A stretch of 64,000 bases of DNA, taken from positions 4,218,802 to 4,282,801 of the forward strand of contig CM025853.1 in the NCBI GenBank assembly GCA_003952965.2, in the 5' to 3' direction. The stretch is from Morella rubra. Lineage: Eukaryota; Streptophyta; Magnoliopsida; Fagales; Myricaceae. Below the pieces are notes generated by a model that saw nothing but the letters and a program-made list of their open reading frames with translations, was not told where the DNA came from and ran no database searches. A program made the position numbers and the translations under genes. Below are positions 12,401-24,100 of this stretch, piece after piece (positions within the stretch are counted from its first letter, which is position 1; each line of letters starts with the position of its first letter).

Positions 12401-13229
12401 GGAATGCTACTTCACAACGATCACAAATCAACATATTTAATGTATTATCTGATTGATTACATTGCTTACACAGTACAGTATAGCCGCTATCACCACCAAT
12501 TCCCATAACTTCAGTGGAACCAACTCTACTTTCAGGACTAACAATTCCTAGCAACCCATGACTTCTTAGTATGGATATGCATAGGTCTTTGAGAACGAAT
12601 TCTTCATTTGACACCTTAGAACCCTGATTATAATGATTAAGGTTATCCTTTAGTTCCTTAACATCATTTAGTTTGACAGTGGAACTAACTTGCATGTCTG
12701 GTTCCCATGAAGAACAGTCAGATCTCAGAACTTTCCCGTATCTACCAAAATTTGCTTTAACGTCCCCATCTTGTTTATTGCAGAATCTCACATCTGAACA
12801 AGGAAGCCCACTAAACCTTTGTGGATCTCCTGCTGAAGCATTACCTCCGTTAAACTCTCCAACAGATTTCTCAGTAGAGACATTAGGAGCCCCAGTTCCA
12901 TCATCCATTGCATCCTCAACTCGGGTGTCTGAATGATCATTTTTAGCTCCAAATACAGGTACTATATTATCTTCTACCTCGAGAGGAAAAATAACTACAG
13001 CATTTTTTTGGAGCTTCCTTCGCTTGCAAATGAAACTTGATATAGAAGTTTCGCACACAGCGGTGGTGGTCAATATCTCTGAACAATCATGAGGGAGTTC
13101 ATTACCATTTATGCAACATTGTCCGGTTTCAGCATTCACCCACTCAAATATTAAAGCTTCTTTAACATGACTAGAATTAAAGGATAAAGCTGCTCCAACT
13201 GTACTTGGGACAGAGCTCTGCAGTAACAT
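9452..13229 (-). CDS. PHD-finger protein with CW-type-like zinc module
   Basis: Probably a nuclear chromatin protein. Proposed coding exons in transcription order are 12142-13229, 11895-11955, 10516-10637, 9880-9970 and 9452-9505, all in frame, giving about 471 residues. A PHD finger starts at C254 (LCKQC, ICDRC, FHVSC, WFCHSC) with the full Cys4-His-Cys3 pattern; this class usually binds histone H3 tails. A module at residues 399-455 has WLQC, then ICGKWRRAP, then WDCSC, then DCAVPQ, the four Cys and two Trp expected of a CW zinc finger, with an insertion after the first Cys. The N-terminal 250 residues are polar and unrecognised. The start is the first ATG in the large exon; the frame is open upstream without ATG, so a 5' exon farther up (towards 14.9 kb) is possible. 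The end is uncertain: TGA follows directly after a possible splice donor at 9457. Confidence 0.8.
11497..11726. mobile_element. MITE-like element in an intron of the PHD gene
   Basis: TGTTTGATTTGGC is followed by TATTAAAC at 11506, and a matching inverted copy ends at 11716 with only about two mismatches over 21 bases. The interior is AT-rich and non-coding. The size of about 230 bases, the terminal inverted repeats and the location inside the intron between exons 11895-11955 and 10516-10637 fit a non-autonomous DNA transposon. A target-site duplication is not clear. Confidence 0.5.
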
Positions 13230-15915
13230 TTCCAAAAAATGCTTCTTCTTTTTTCTTATTTGATATTTCCAGATTAAATAACTTATTTCGCCAAATGATT
13301 CACCTTATCTGACAAAAAACCACAAGAATAGCAACAAGATATCAGACATCAGCCTTCTATTTTCATCAATAATGCATGCTGCAATGTTAAGCAGGTAAAA
13401 AGGACAAAAAAAAATCACCAAAAAGAAAAGCACACAGAATTAAGGAGAAAGAACTTGATAATAAAAAAAAAAAATTACACGAGTAGCACCAATTGTCAGA
13501 GGAATATTTTGATATTTTATTCTAATGAGAATTGTACCGTTTTCACTTATGCTGCCAGACAAAGTTTGGATGGCAAACCTATGACTTAACCCGGACACAT
13601 ACATGCATGCATGTGTATCATCATTACAAGAATATAAAGATAGAAACAAATCCACCATCTGTTTTAATATCATACAATACATAGAGTGATTATTCACATA
13701 GCAGTAAGAGCAAAACATGTAAAAATATCCAAAACCTTGTGCTTTGGCCAATTTGATCTTAAGATGTGGGGGTTTGCATGTTTTGATTTACCAACCTGAG
13801 AAATCCTTCAAAAACAAAATTTAAAAAATTGCAGTTATAAAATTAATAGTAAAAATAATTTTTTTAAAAGGAAAGGATAGTATTTACAGTTGTCACGACG
13901 GCCTAAAGGGTATGGCTAAAAGGCACAAAGAAGAAAAGCAAACAAACGAATAAATCTATCCAGTGTTACCAGCCATGATGGCATGGCTGGATAGCTACAG
14001 CTGAACCATTACCCTCCCTACTCAACCACGGAGAGCTTTTCTTTTACTTTTCTCGTTTCAGTCCCTACCTAGCCATGCCGCAATGGGCAATTTTAAGTCA
14101 TTAACAAAGCAACTAATGGCTTTAGTGGATTCAACGCCAAGTCCTCATCCCAAACTACAAAAGCAACTGAAACTCAATTTCAAAATGAGTTGACCGGGAT
14201 GCCACAGATTTGTATGGAAGGAACCTATGGTCTTCAAATAGGCTCTGAAGATATGCAAGGGATTATTGAACAGTAGCTAACCTTGGTGATGCTTACCGGT
14301 TAGTATGTCAATTAGGGTCAGATAGGGTCAGATTTAAGGGTTGCTACTAATGTTGTATGTCTGACAGAGGCTTAAGTGGTGAACAAAGAGTAAAAGAAAC
14401 TATTCCCATTCAGCAAAATATAGAATTTATGAGACCTTCTCACTTCTGCTAACTCTACACTTCCATCTTCTTCACAGACTCTGAGATCCCACGACCATAT
14501 CCTAGTAATCTTTGGTAAAAGCTTCAAATTCGACACAGGTTTTGCAGAATTCTCTTGTTAACATCATACAACAGAGTTCTTTCCCAAAACTCAATTCTCC
14601 CTAGCAACCAATGAATTTAACTATATCACACCTTCTAGAGCATCTTACATCAAAATATAAAATTTGTGAAACATGCTCCAATTTATCAAGGTATGTTCAT
14701 AGTGATTAGCCGCCAATATCATTGGTTTTTCTTCCTAGGTAACCAGCTGTAGCGTTAAGAACAAAACGAGTCAACAAAAAACTCCGATACCGATTTACCT
14801 TATAAAGGTCTCGAAAAGGTAACCAGCGACAACAGACACAGATAGAGAGGAAACAGAAAATGTTCAAATCGGACAAATCAAGACCGAGGAATACCAGAAC
14901 TAACGAAGTGTCTGAAACTACGCGTGGCTCTCAGACATAGTCACCTTGTCTCCTGCTTTTTCTCGAAGTTATCTGTTTAATAGTGTGCAGGAAATATTCG
15001 AAAGAAATGGCCTGGGCGGTTGCGCCATGCGCCTTTTGTTTTGAACTACTTTGCTTTTCAAATCAAGCGGCCAAAACAAAAAGTATGCGTACGCAGAACA
15101 GGCGGTTCAAAATAAGAGCGGCCTCTTTTGTCCTTGTCGTAATCAATTCTGCAATTTGGGATTTCGAGTTTTGGCTTTCGTAACACCACATCTTTATCTC
15201 TGAATGAGTATCATGCAATTTCCTGATTGGGTTATACAGTAAAATTTAGATAAAGATACGTCTAATAGATAGGGATCATACTATTTAATACTATTTATAT
15301 AGAATTTTCAATAATATAGGTCTTACAACTGAATCTCTTTCAAAAATAGTAATTTATTTTTTAAATAAGTGATTCTTCTATTATTTAATTATGTATGATG
15401 ATATCAAAATTCAGGTCTACCCAGTTAGGTAAAAGGCCCACTTCAGCCCAGCTTAAAAGATCTACCTAAGGCCTAATATTTCGGCTCAGTATTTTATGAA
15501 AATAACCCGTCAAACTTAGTGTATAAGAAAACTGCCCACGAAAATAAGATTACCAATAACTACCTTAGGCATAAAAGCTAGGAAACTGTCCATGACATCC
15601 ACGATATGAACGGTTAAAAAATACACCCGTTATGTCAAAGGGAAGTAGAGAAACAAGTATAAAATGAGGCGAAATAATGAATTAACTTATCTATTAATGT
15701 TTATATTAAACTTCGGACAATATAGATCGCACAACATTTAGATGATGTTTGTTTTCTTTATTTTTCTAGGATTCTTTTTAATCTTAAAATTTTAAAATTG
15801 AACATGTTTTTTAACATACTAAAACACAATTGTAGCACGCAACCAATAAAGTTAACATCACTTAAAAATTCTCAAAAAAATATTTAACCGAACATACTCT
15901 TAAAGATTTTTTATC

Positions 15916-15977
15916 TGTATCTCTATGTATTACACTACACAATTCATGTATCTCTATGTATTACACTACACAATTCA
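15916..15977. repeat. 31-bp tandem duplication
   Basis: Two perfect adjacent copies of a 31-base unit beginning TGTATCTCTATG and ending CACAATTCA. It is non-coding and probably a recent local duplication. Confidence 0.9.
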
Positions 15978-17034
15978 AGCACGAAATTTTAGAAAAGCCT
16001 GATCTTATTTTTAATATATTTCATATCAAATGGAACAATAAATTATTGGTACCAATAGAATAAGAAAATAAATAGAAAATCTGGTTTAGACTCTATTAAC
16101 ACGAGAAATAGATGTTACATTTTATTTAAAAATGAATAATAATTTTAGAACATGTCATAAAATTGTATACATAATAAACAACTCAATCAACAAAATAAAC
16201 AGCAAAATAAAAGCAAAAATCAGTCACACAAGAAACAAGAATTTTGTTGAAGAAGCGGAAATCTTTGAATTACCTTTAAAAGGAAAAACCACTTCGAGTT
16301 AGCAACCACAAAAAATTCACTAATAAGTAAAACCTTACTATGGCGATTCAAACACAGACAACCTTCAGTTGTTCTCTCTAAAGTGAGGCTTACATAAAGC
16401 GTGGACTTCTTTAAATTTTCTTGGTTGATCTCACATGAATTTATAGAGGGGGTGAGTTTCAAATCAATTGAAATTCTGAAAGTAGGGAAATATTTCAAAA
16501 TGTTCTCACTGCATTAGTCTGCCAACTCCTATTTATTTTGAAAATGTCCTTATCCTTTTAAATTTTGAAAAGACTCTTTAATCTTTTGAACACTTTTACC
16601 AAACTTGAAATACAACTCAATTTGAATTTAATATTTGACATAAAATTATATCAGAAAACGAAAAATTTAACAAGAAAGAAGAAGAAGATTCGGGAGTCTA
16701 GGAAATAAAATGTATTTCATACTCCTATGGTCTCATCTATTCACTATTAAGTTGAATCAATTTCACTACACTACTTGAAGCCCTATTTTTGTCTGGGTTA
16801 AAACGATGATTTCATTTTAAAAAAAATGGATCAACGAAATAGTGAACGAAACTTCTGAATAAACTAAGATTATTTTTACAGATGAAATCCAAATTATCTT
16901 ATTAAAATTTGAAAAGATGCAGAAAGTGAAAGTTAGAGCGAACAAAAAAGACAAACAAAAAGATGGATATTAAAAAAAACTCATCAAATCATCTATTTTA
17001 AATTATCTTTTTTCATATAGTGTTGTAGTTTGAA

Positions 17035-17170
17035 TACAACTATAAAATAATCAATTTATCTTATCAAATCATTTATTTATATTACAATAAACATAAATAA
17101 TTCATTCAAATCATATATCTCTTTATTTATTCTTTTCACTAATTTTCATAAACTAAAATTTTGCAACTTA
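17035..17170. mobile_element. MITE copy A (AAAATTTTG family)
   Basis: AT-rich sequence sharing an ordered set of words (CAAATCAT, ATTACAATAAACATAAA, TTCATTCAAATCAT, CATAAACTAAAATTTTG) with copies at 30866-31000 and, inverted, at 31658-31805. Copies B and C begin and end with AAAATTTTGG-like inverted termini, so this is a short non-autonomous transposon family. Copy A is the most diverged at its left end. Confidence 0.5.
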
Positions 17171-18053
17171 CAAAATTTTGGCATGCAAACATTTTGAAAA
17201 ATCAGAATTTGTAGACATTTTAAGAATTTTTAGATGCAAAATTTTGTCTCAAATTTTTATGTTTTCACAGCAAATAATGGATCCACAATAATTTGTTTTC
17301 TCCTTTAAAAAAAAAAATAATTATGAAATTAAAAAATAAAATAAAAAACTTTCAAAATCTTAGCTCTTTATCAAATAATCTCTCTTTAGTTTTTTACAAC
17401 TCAAATAAAATTTCAAAATCTTTCAGTACTTCACAGATATACTTCAAAATTTTTACTGCTTTTTTTTCCTTCATAAAATCTAATAAAATTTTAATCTATC
17501 TCAAATTTTAAATGTAAATATGCCCCAATTCTATGATAATAATAACCACAAAAGATTAAAATATGCAAGAAATACGAAATAGGTAAACAATTCCACTTGA
17601 ATTGTATTTCTTGACTTTAATGGAATAAATTTTCCCATTAAGAGATCAACGATAAAACTCTCCCGTTTCAGAAGCAGCGGCCAGAAAAAAAATGAATTAA
17701 CAAAAGCACAAATGGCCAAAAAAAGACAGAAAAAGACAAGGGGAACTTGGGAGTCGACATTCATCGATACTCTGGTCAGAGAGATAGAGATATCTGATCT
17801 AGTGGTCCCCACGTATTAAAGGAAACTGAAATTAAAACAGAAAAAGGAATCGAAAATTCTGATAAAAAATCTCGATCTGAGGGGTTACGAACGAAAGCCC
17901 TAATCGGCTGAAGCCTGAAGGCCAGTTCTATTCCTAGAGTGGCAATCGAGAAGCCCCGAAATGTCGGAAACTATGTCCATTTTTAGCGCCATAAATTCGA
18001 AACTTAAAAACCCCCCCACGCCCACCCAGTGTTTCCCTCGGAACACCACTCTC

Positions 18054-18062
18054 TATATATAA
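18054..18062 (+). promoter_or_regulatory. Putative TATA box of the JmjC gene
   Basis: TATATATAA lies 107 bases upstream of the start codon at 18169, in a pyrimidine-rich setting that leads into a CT-rich 5' leader, as is common for plant genes. Confidence 0.55.
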
Positions 18063-18168
18063 TATACGTTTAAATTCAAACCCACCGTTTTCTGTCTTAA
18101 AACCGGTTGCTACTTCGCCAAACTCTCACTTTGTCTGTCTCTTTCGCTCTGGAAGTCTCTTGTTTTTA

Positions 18169-21100
18169 ATGGCGCCCTCGAAAAAGCGGCGGATAGTGAA
18201 GGCGGAGGAAGAGCGTGGGGCTGAGGGGGAAGGAGGAGTTGAAGCACTCGTGAAGAAGACGGGGAAGAAGAAGGAGCGCAGTGGCATTAGAAAGATTAAG
18301 GAGGAGGAGGAGGCTGGAGCTTCCGTGGAGGGGACTGAGAAAGGCGGTGGGTCTGTCAATGGAGGAGCGGTTTACATGAAAAATAGGCCGACAACTCGGA
18401 AGGGAAAGAAGGTGAATTATACTGAATGTCCGGACGAAGATGATGGTGAGGTTTCGGGGAAGAAGCGACGGAGGAAGAGGAAGAGGAGGAATCTACTTGA
18501 CGAGAAAGGCAGTGGAGAAAATTGTGGTGCTCAGGAGAGCGTCAGAGTTGAGCAGAGCAATGGGTTCGAGCCGGAGGAAGGAATTATCAGTGATGGCTGT
18601 AAGGAGAAGACTGTGGGAAGGCCCAAGAAGAAGGGTAAAAAGGACGTGGTTACGGAGAACGGGACTAAGACCAATGGGGCGGAGATGAAAGATCCTCCTG
18701 GAAGGACCACTAGGACAGGTCGCCCGTCGAGGGCTGTACAAGTTCGAAGCCAAGATACGGCTAAAATAAACAAACATGATCCGCAGGTAACAATTTTTTT
18801 TCCCGTGTCTTTGCTTTTATGTTGTCTGCTTCTTGTTCTTGTTGCTGTGTTGTGTTCGACTGACTTCGGATTCGACAGTGGATTGAACAGGAGTCCTTAA
18901 TGTGCCATCAATGTCAGAGGAATGATAAAGGCCGGGTTGTTCGGTGCCAGAAGTGTAAGAGAAAACGATATTGTGTCCCTTGCTTGAATAGATGGTAGAT
19001 GTTTTCTTCCTTTCTTTGCTTAACTAGTTTCTTGTTTTGGTATTTCATTTAATGGGTCAAGTCTAAAATGGCGATCTCCTTCTTTCGTATAATGCTCCTC
19101 ATCTGTTATTAAATTGGATTTCCCTGCAAATTTTGGCGGTTTAAGTTTCGTAATGTATAGCTGTCTCTTCTTTTATCTTTGTGTTATATTTGGCAAGAAG
19201 TTATCTTTGTTTACGGCACCCCAGTGGGCAATTTCGGCTTTAAGGCATTCCATTGGAAGCTACATTATTTTATGAGAGAGTGAAGGTACCAAAGATGCAT
19301 GATGAAACTTGAGATAAATCATGAATGACATATTTTGCAGAATGATACCAACAGTGTATTATAACAAGCAGAGTAATATAGGCTTGTGGAAACACAGGAT
19401 GTATCCCATAAATGTTATTGATTTAGGATTTCAATAGGGACGAGAAGAGAGCCACTAACTAAATGGCTAGTTGCTTGAATGGTTTTAATCAAATATGTGA
19501 GATGGGAGACTGGCAGTGATCTTTGGCTGATCATTGCCTTAATGTTCTGTTTCCTTTGGACCTTCTTTCTTAGAGCGCTCTTCAGGAGAAGTCCGTCTGT
19601 TCTTGCTGAAATCATTACATTGTATTCTATTTTTCTGTACATTTCTAATAGGTGTTAGTCCTGCTCTTTTTTTCTTTGACTATTATTGACTACGTCCCAG
19701 TCCAGATCTGGTACAATTGATCTTGGAACCTGGGCTGCTGATGTTTCTCAATAAGAATAAAGGAAGGTCACTACATCTTTTAACCTGGAAAAGATGATAT
19801 TTTGTATCAAAAATAAGCTTATGCTTTTTTAGCTGCTGTCATTGGTTGACTATTATAAGTGTTGTGTTGTGTAGGTATCCTAATACGGAGGAAAATGCTA
19901 TTGCTGAGTCTTGTCCTGTGTGCTGTGGAAATTGCAATTGCAAAGCATGCTTACGGTTGGGTGCACCAGATAAAGTTAGCTTCTCTGCCTCTCGCATCTC
20001 ATGAATTTGCTTGTATCCTGCTGAATTGTTTTTGTTTAAAGAACACACACACATACACATGAATATTAATGTGAAATTTGACAAATGATCCATGCCTTGC
20101 TGCAGATATTGAAGAACATAGAGTTGAGTATCAGTGAAGACGATCAATTTGAGCACTATAAGTATGTACTACAAGCGCTTCTTCCAATTCTGAAATGCCT
20201 TAATGAAGAACAATTGATTGAGAAGGAAATAGAGGCCAAAAGACAAGGTATTTATTTTCAGTCCTTGCCGAAGAAGCTTAGAATCTCATCCATGACTCAA
20301 TGTTTGTTAATTTCTTTTGACGTGACAATAGTTTTCTGATTGTGTTTGGATGGAAGATGTCTCAAAATGTGGAAATTGCTATTTAATTGGCTGAAGCAAA
20401 GTAGTTTTGGCTTGTGTCACTGCTGAATGTAATGTCCTATACCTTACTTGATACGGGGCAATCTCAATTTCAGATGTTCTCATAGCTGCTTGTTATAGCT
20501 TTTGATTTTGGATATACTCTAACGATTTGGTTGTGTGGCATTCATTTGGAAGGGTTATCAATTCCAGATTTAGAGATAAAACAAGCAGATTGCAGCTCTA
20601 ATGAGCGTATGTACTGGTAATGTCTTCTCTAGAAAATCCTTCTTTCTAATTGTTCCATAGTTTTATTAAGGTTTTGATGTTAAGTGTTCTTTTTTTTGCA
20701 GCAACAACTGCAAAACTTCTATTTTTGACTTTCACAGAAGCTGTCCTAGTTGTTCTTTTGATCTTTGTCTTATCTGTTGCTGGGAAATTCGCGCTGGAAA
20801 CTTGAAGGGAGGTGAGGAAGAAGTGATTGTGCAGTATATTAACAGGGGGCTTGACTATTTGCATGGTGGAGAGGGGAAAGAACTGACATTACCCACTGAG
20901 ACTGGGCCTGTTGATTGTATAAAGTCAAAATCTAGGTGGGAAGTAAAAGAAGATGGTAGCATTCCTTGTCCCCCTGAAGGCATGGGTGGTTGTGGTCATG
21001 GAACTCTAGAATTACGATGTATGTTCTCAGACAATCTCATTTCTGGGTTGGTGAGAAAAGCAGAAGACATATCCAGAACATACAATGTTATGGACGTGAG

Positions 21101-24100
21101 CATCAGTCCTTCAGAATGGTGTTTGTGTTTCAACTCTATGGGTGAAGTTGACTTAAGAAAGGATTGGTTACGGAAAGCAGCTTCTCGAGACTCTGATGAC
21201 AACTTTTTGTATTGCCCGAGGGCCCAAGATATACAACACGGGGATTTGAAGCATTTCCAGTGGCATTGGAGGAGAGCCGAGCCTGTGATTGTGAGCAATG
21301 TGCTTGAATCTGCTTCAGGTTTAAGTTGGGAACCCGAGGTCATGTGGCGTGCAGTCCGCCAACTGAAGCATACCAAGCATGACAGGGTTTTGGAAGTGAA
21401 GGCTATTGATTGCTTGGATTGGTGTGAGGTTGGTTCATTATGGTCCTTATTTGTAGATGATAAATAATCTTATTGTTGGATGTTCAACTGCTGAAAATCA
21501 TCAAAATGGTAGGAATCTGCAAAATTTTTCAGGTTCCTTTTTTATTTTTGAACACAGCAGTCAATTTTCCAACCTTTTCATGTCTCCAGATATTAATTGA
21601 TGGATGTGGAAGAAACGGGAATGGGCTGAGAAAGGCTATCTTTTCTCATTCCAGATATGTCAAGAAAAGGAAATACTGTTTTGCAAGTTGTCCAAATGAT
21701 CCTCGTGTCAATTTTTGTATGGGTTTGCTTTTGTTTGCCTAACTTTGGAACTAGTAGCTGCATGTATTCCCTCAGATTATTTTGAGGGGAAGATCATGAT
21801 GGGTGTTTTCTAATGCTTCCTTTCATTCTCAACTGGAATAGTTCAGGTCCATCAATTTCTTGAAGTTCTTCATTCACTTCAGTGATTATTAGTATTTATC
21901 TTTTCTTGTATCTCATAATTCTTCCCTTATTGCTTCTTTGTCAGTTTTTGTGTTCATTAATTTAAACTCTCTCTCGTCTACTTAGTCTTAGCATGACACA
22001 TAATTGTTTTTGCTGATGATTTTGTCAGATGATACTAACTCCTGTGATGACTTGCAGTCCGAAATTAATATCCACCAGTTCTTTACCGGGTACATGAATG
22101 GTCGGGTTGATTGGCGTTCATGGCCCCAGATACTGAAACTGAAAGATTGGCCTCCATCTACTTTATTTGAGGAACGCTTGCCACGTCATGGTGCTGAGTT
22201 TCTTTGTTGCTTGCCCTTTAAGGAATATACACATCCGCGCAAGGAAAAGATGCGCAAGAAAAAGACACATCCGTGCAAGGAAGAGACACATCCCCGCGAG
22301 GAAAAGACACATCTCCGCAATGGCCTTTTAAACATCGCTGTCAATTTGCCTGCTAAATCTCTAAAGCCAGATATGGGCCCCAAGACTTACATTGCTTATG
22401 GAGTTCCTGAGGAGCTTGGCCGCGGGGACTCTATCACTAAGCTTCATTGCGACATGTCCGATGCAGTAAGTAGTTTTGTTGGAACTTCAGTCATTTTGTT
22501 TGTTTTATTTGTTGGGGCGTGGAACTTCTCTTTGGTTGGGTTGCTACATGGAACTGTCTTTTATGTTCATCTATGTTAAAGGAGGCATATGTAACGGCCA
22601 GATGAATTTTGTAACTGTTGTCATTTGCTGGACAGCTATGTCAGTTCCTTCCTGTTACAAGCATTAATGGGCTTGATTCTATGCCATAGTTGACCAAATC
22701 TCCTGTCATATATTTCGTGTAATATTTTGCGTCCATTACAGGGTGTAATGTCATTGACATAGAAAAGCTGTTTGCAGTTTGCCAATCTGGTGTGGGCTTT
22801 TAAGTGAGACATGTACATTGGAGATCAGTTCACTGGACATTCCAGGAATGGGAGAAAAGTCCCCGCATCAAACTATCTACTACATCAAGTCAAAACCAAG
22901 TTTAGATAAGCATGCCTTTCTCACAGCAGGTTTTAGGGTCTTAATTTTTTGTGTCACACTTGATTGGAAGCAAATGGTTGGCTTTGATCTATTTCCTCTA
23001 GGTGTGTGACTAGAATGGCATCTCTACTCTGTAATGCAGGTGCACTAATCAGTTTTTGGAGAGTAGTCTACTTAGTGGGGCAGACTTAATTGTCGTGTCT
23101 CCATTATTCTGCTCTTTTGTTTTAGAGAGACAGACCCTTGTCTTAAAATAGAAAGTAAAAAGAAAGTTGGGGGTGTACGGACGGTGTTTTGCTTTAGAGA
23201 TATGATGATCTAATATGGCAGTAAAATGTGTACAAAAAAGGAGTGTATCTGGATGATGCTATTTGGTAACAAACCTGTCTACCTGATTTCTCTTTCATAT
23301 TAGGATTGGCTTTGATTGCATTCTCTTTTGAGTGCACATATGAGCAATTGAAATAAAAGCCCGGGGTACGTTTCTTTTGTTAAATGTTCTAATTTCCTTT
23401 ATTCTTATTTTTGTGAGGTAAATATTCTGACACACACTGCTGAAGTGACACTTAAACCCGAGATGCTTGAGAGTATAAAAGAGCTGCAAAGGAAGCACTT
23501 TGAGCAAGACCAAAAAGAGATCTTTGGGGATTTTCCGTCTGTGGATGAAAAAGTTGGAAGCCTCAAATCTGTTGGCGGGACTAGTCCAATTTCTACTAAT
23601 GACAACGAATCTTGTGGTGGACGTGGGGATCAAAACACATCTGTAACTATTGAAGAACTTCCTGATCCTGTTGTTCCATGTGATGCTGATGCTGTTGATT
23701 CAAGCATGAGGGGCATCGACTTTTCTAGGGGATCAGGGCTTGAAAAGACGGATGCTGCAAAACTGGATCAAGTTAATGATGGCAAGAGTGTTCCTACAAT
23801 TTCTGGAAATAATTTGGACGGGTTAGAAGCTTCTGAGGGTGGCGCCCTCTGGGATATTTTCCGAAGAAAAGATGTGCCTAAGCTGCAGGAATATCTTAAG
23901 AAGCACTTCAGAGAATTCAGGCACATACATTGTTGTCCATTACCGCTGGTAATTTGGCCTGTTAATGTTGCTGTGTCTTCATCAGTTATCTATGATACGA
24001 GGTTTTGGAGAAATCTTGTCGTATTACCCTTTATTTATTTTGGTAGTAGTAAAATAACTATGAGTACTGACTTTACTTGGTTGATTGTTGCCATGTTGCA

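Larger units (their letters stand above)
13236..18050. other. Region between divergent PHD and JmjC genes
   Basis: No coding gene is recognised over about 4.8 kb. The stretch around 14900-15180 is richer in CpG (for example ACGCG and GCGCC) than its surroundings and could hold the 5' leader and promoter of the PHD gene. The rest is AT-rich with poly-A and poly-T tracts, one 31-bp tandem duplication and one MITE copy, described separately. The frame at 16220-16498 on the minus strand looks like chance. Confidence 0.45.

Noticed and set aside
16220-16498. 92-codon minus-strand frame
   Set aside because: No family resemblance, AT-rich composition and no gene context.
18126-18777. Open frames antisense to, or in another phase of, the first exon of the JmjC gene
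   Set aside because: The exon is rich in AAG/GAG codons, which leaves other frames without stops. The sense frame carries AT-hook-like motifs and joins in frame to exon 2.
20996-21376. 126-codon minus-strand frame inside exon 6 of the JmjC gene
   Set aside because: It is a shadow of a conserved coding exon on the plus strand.
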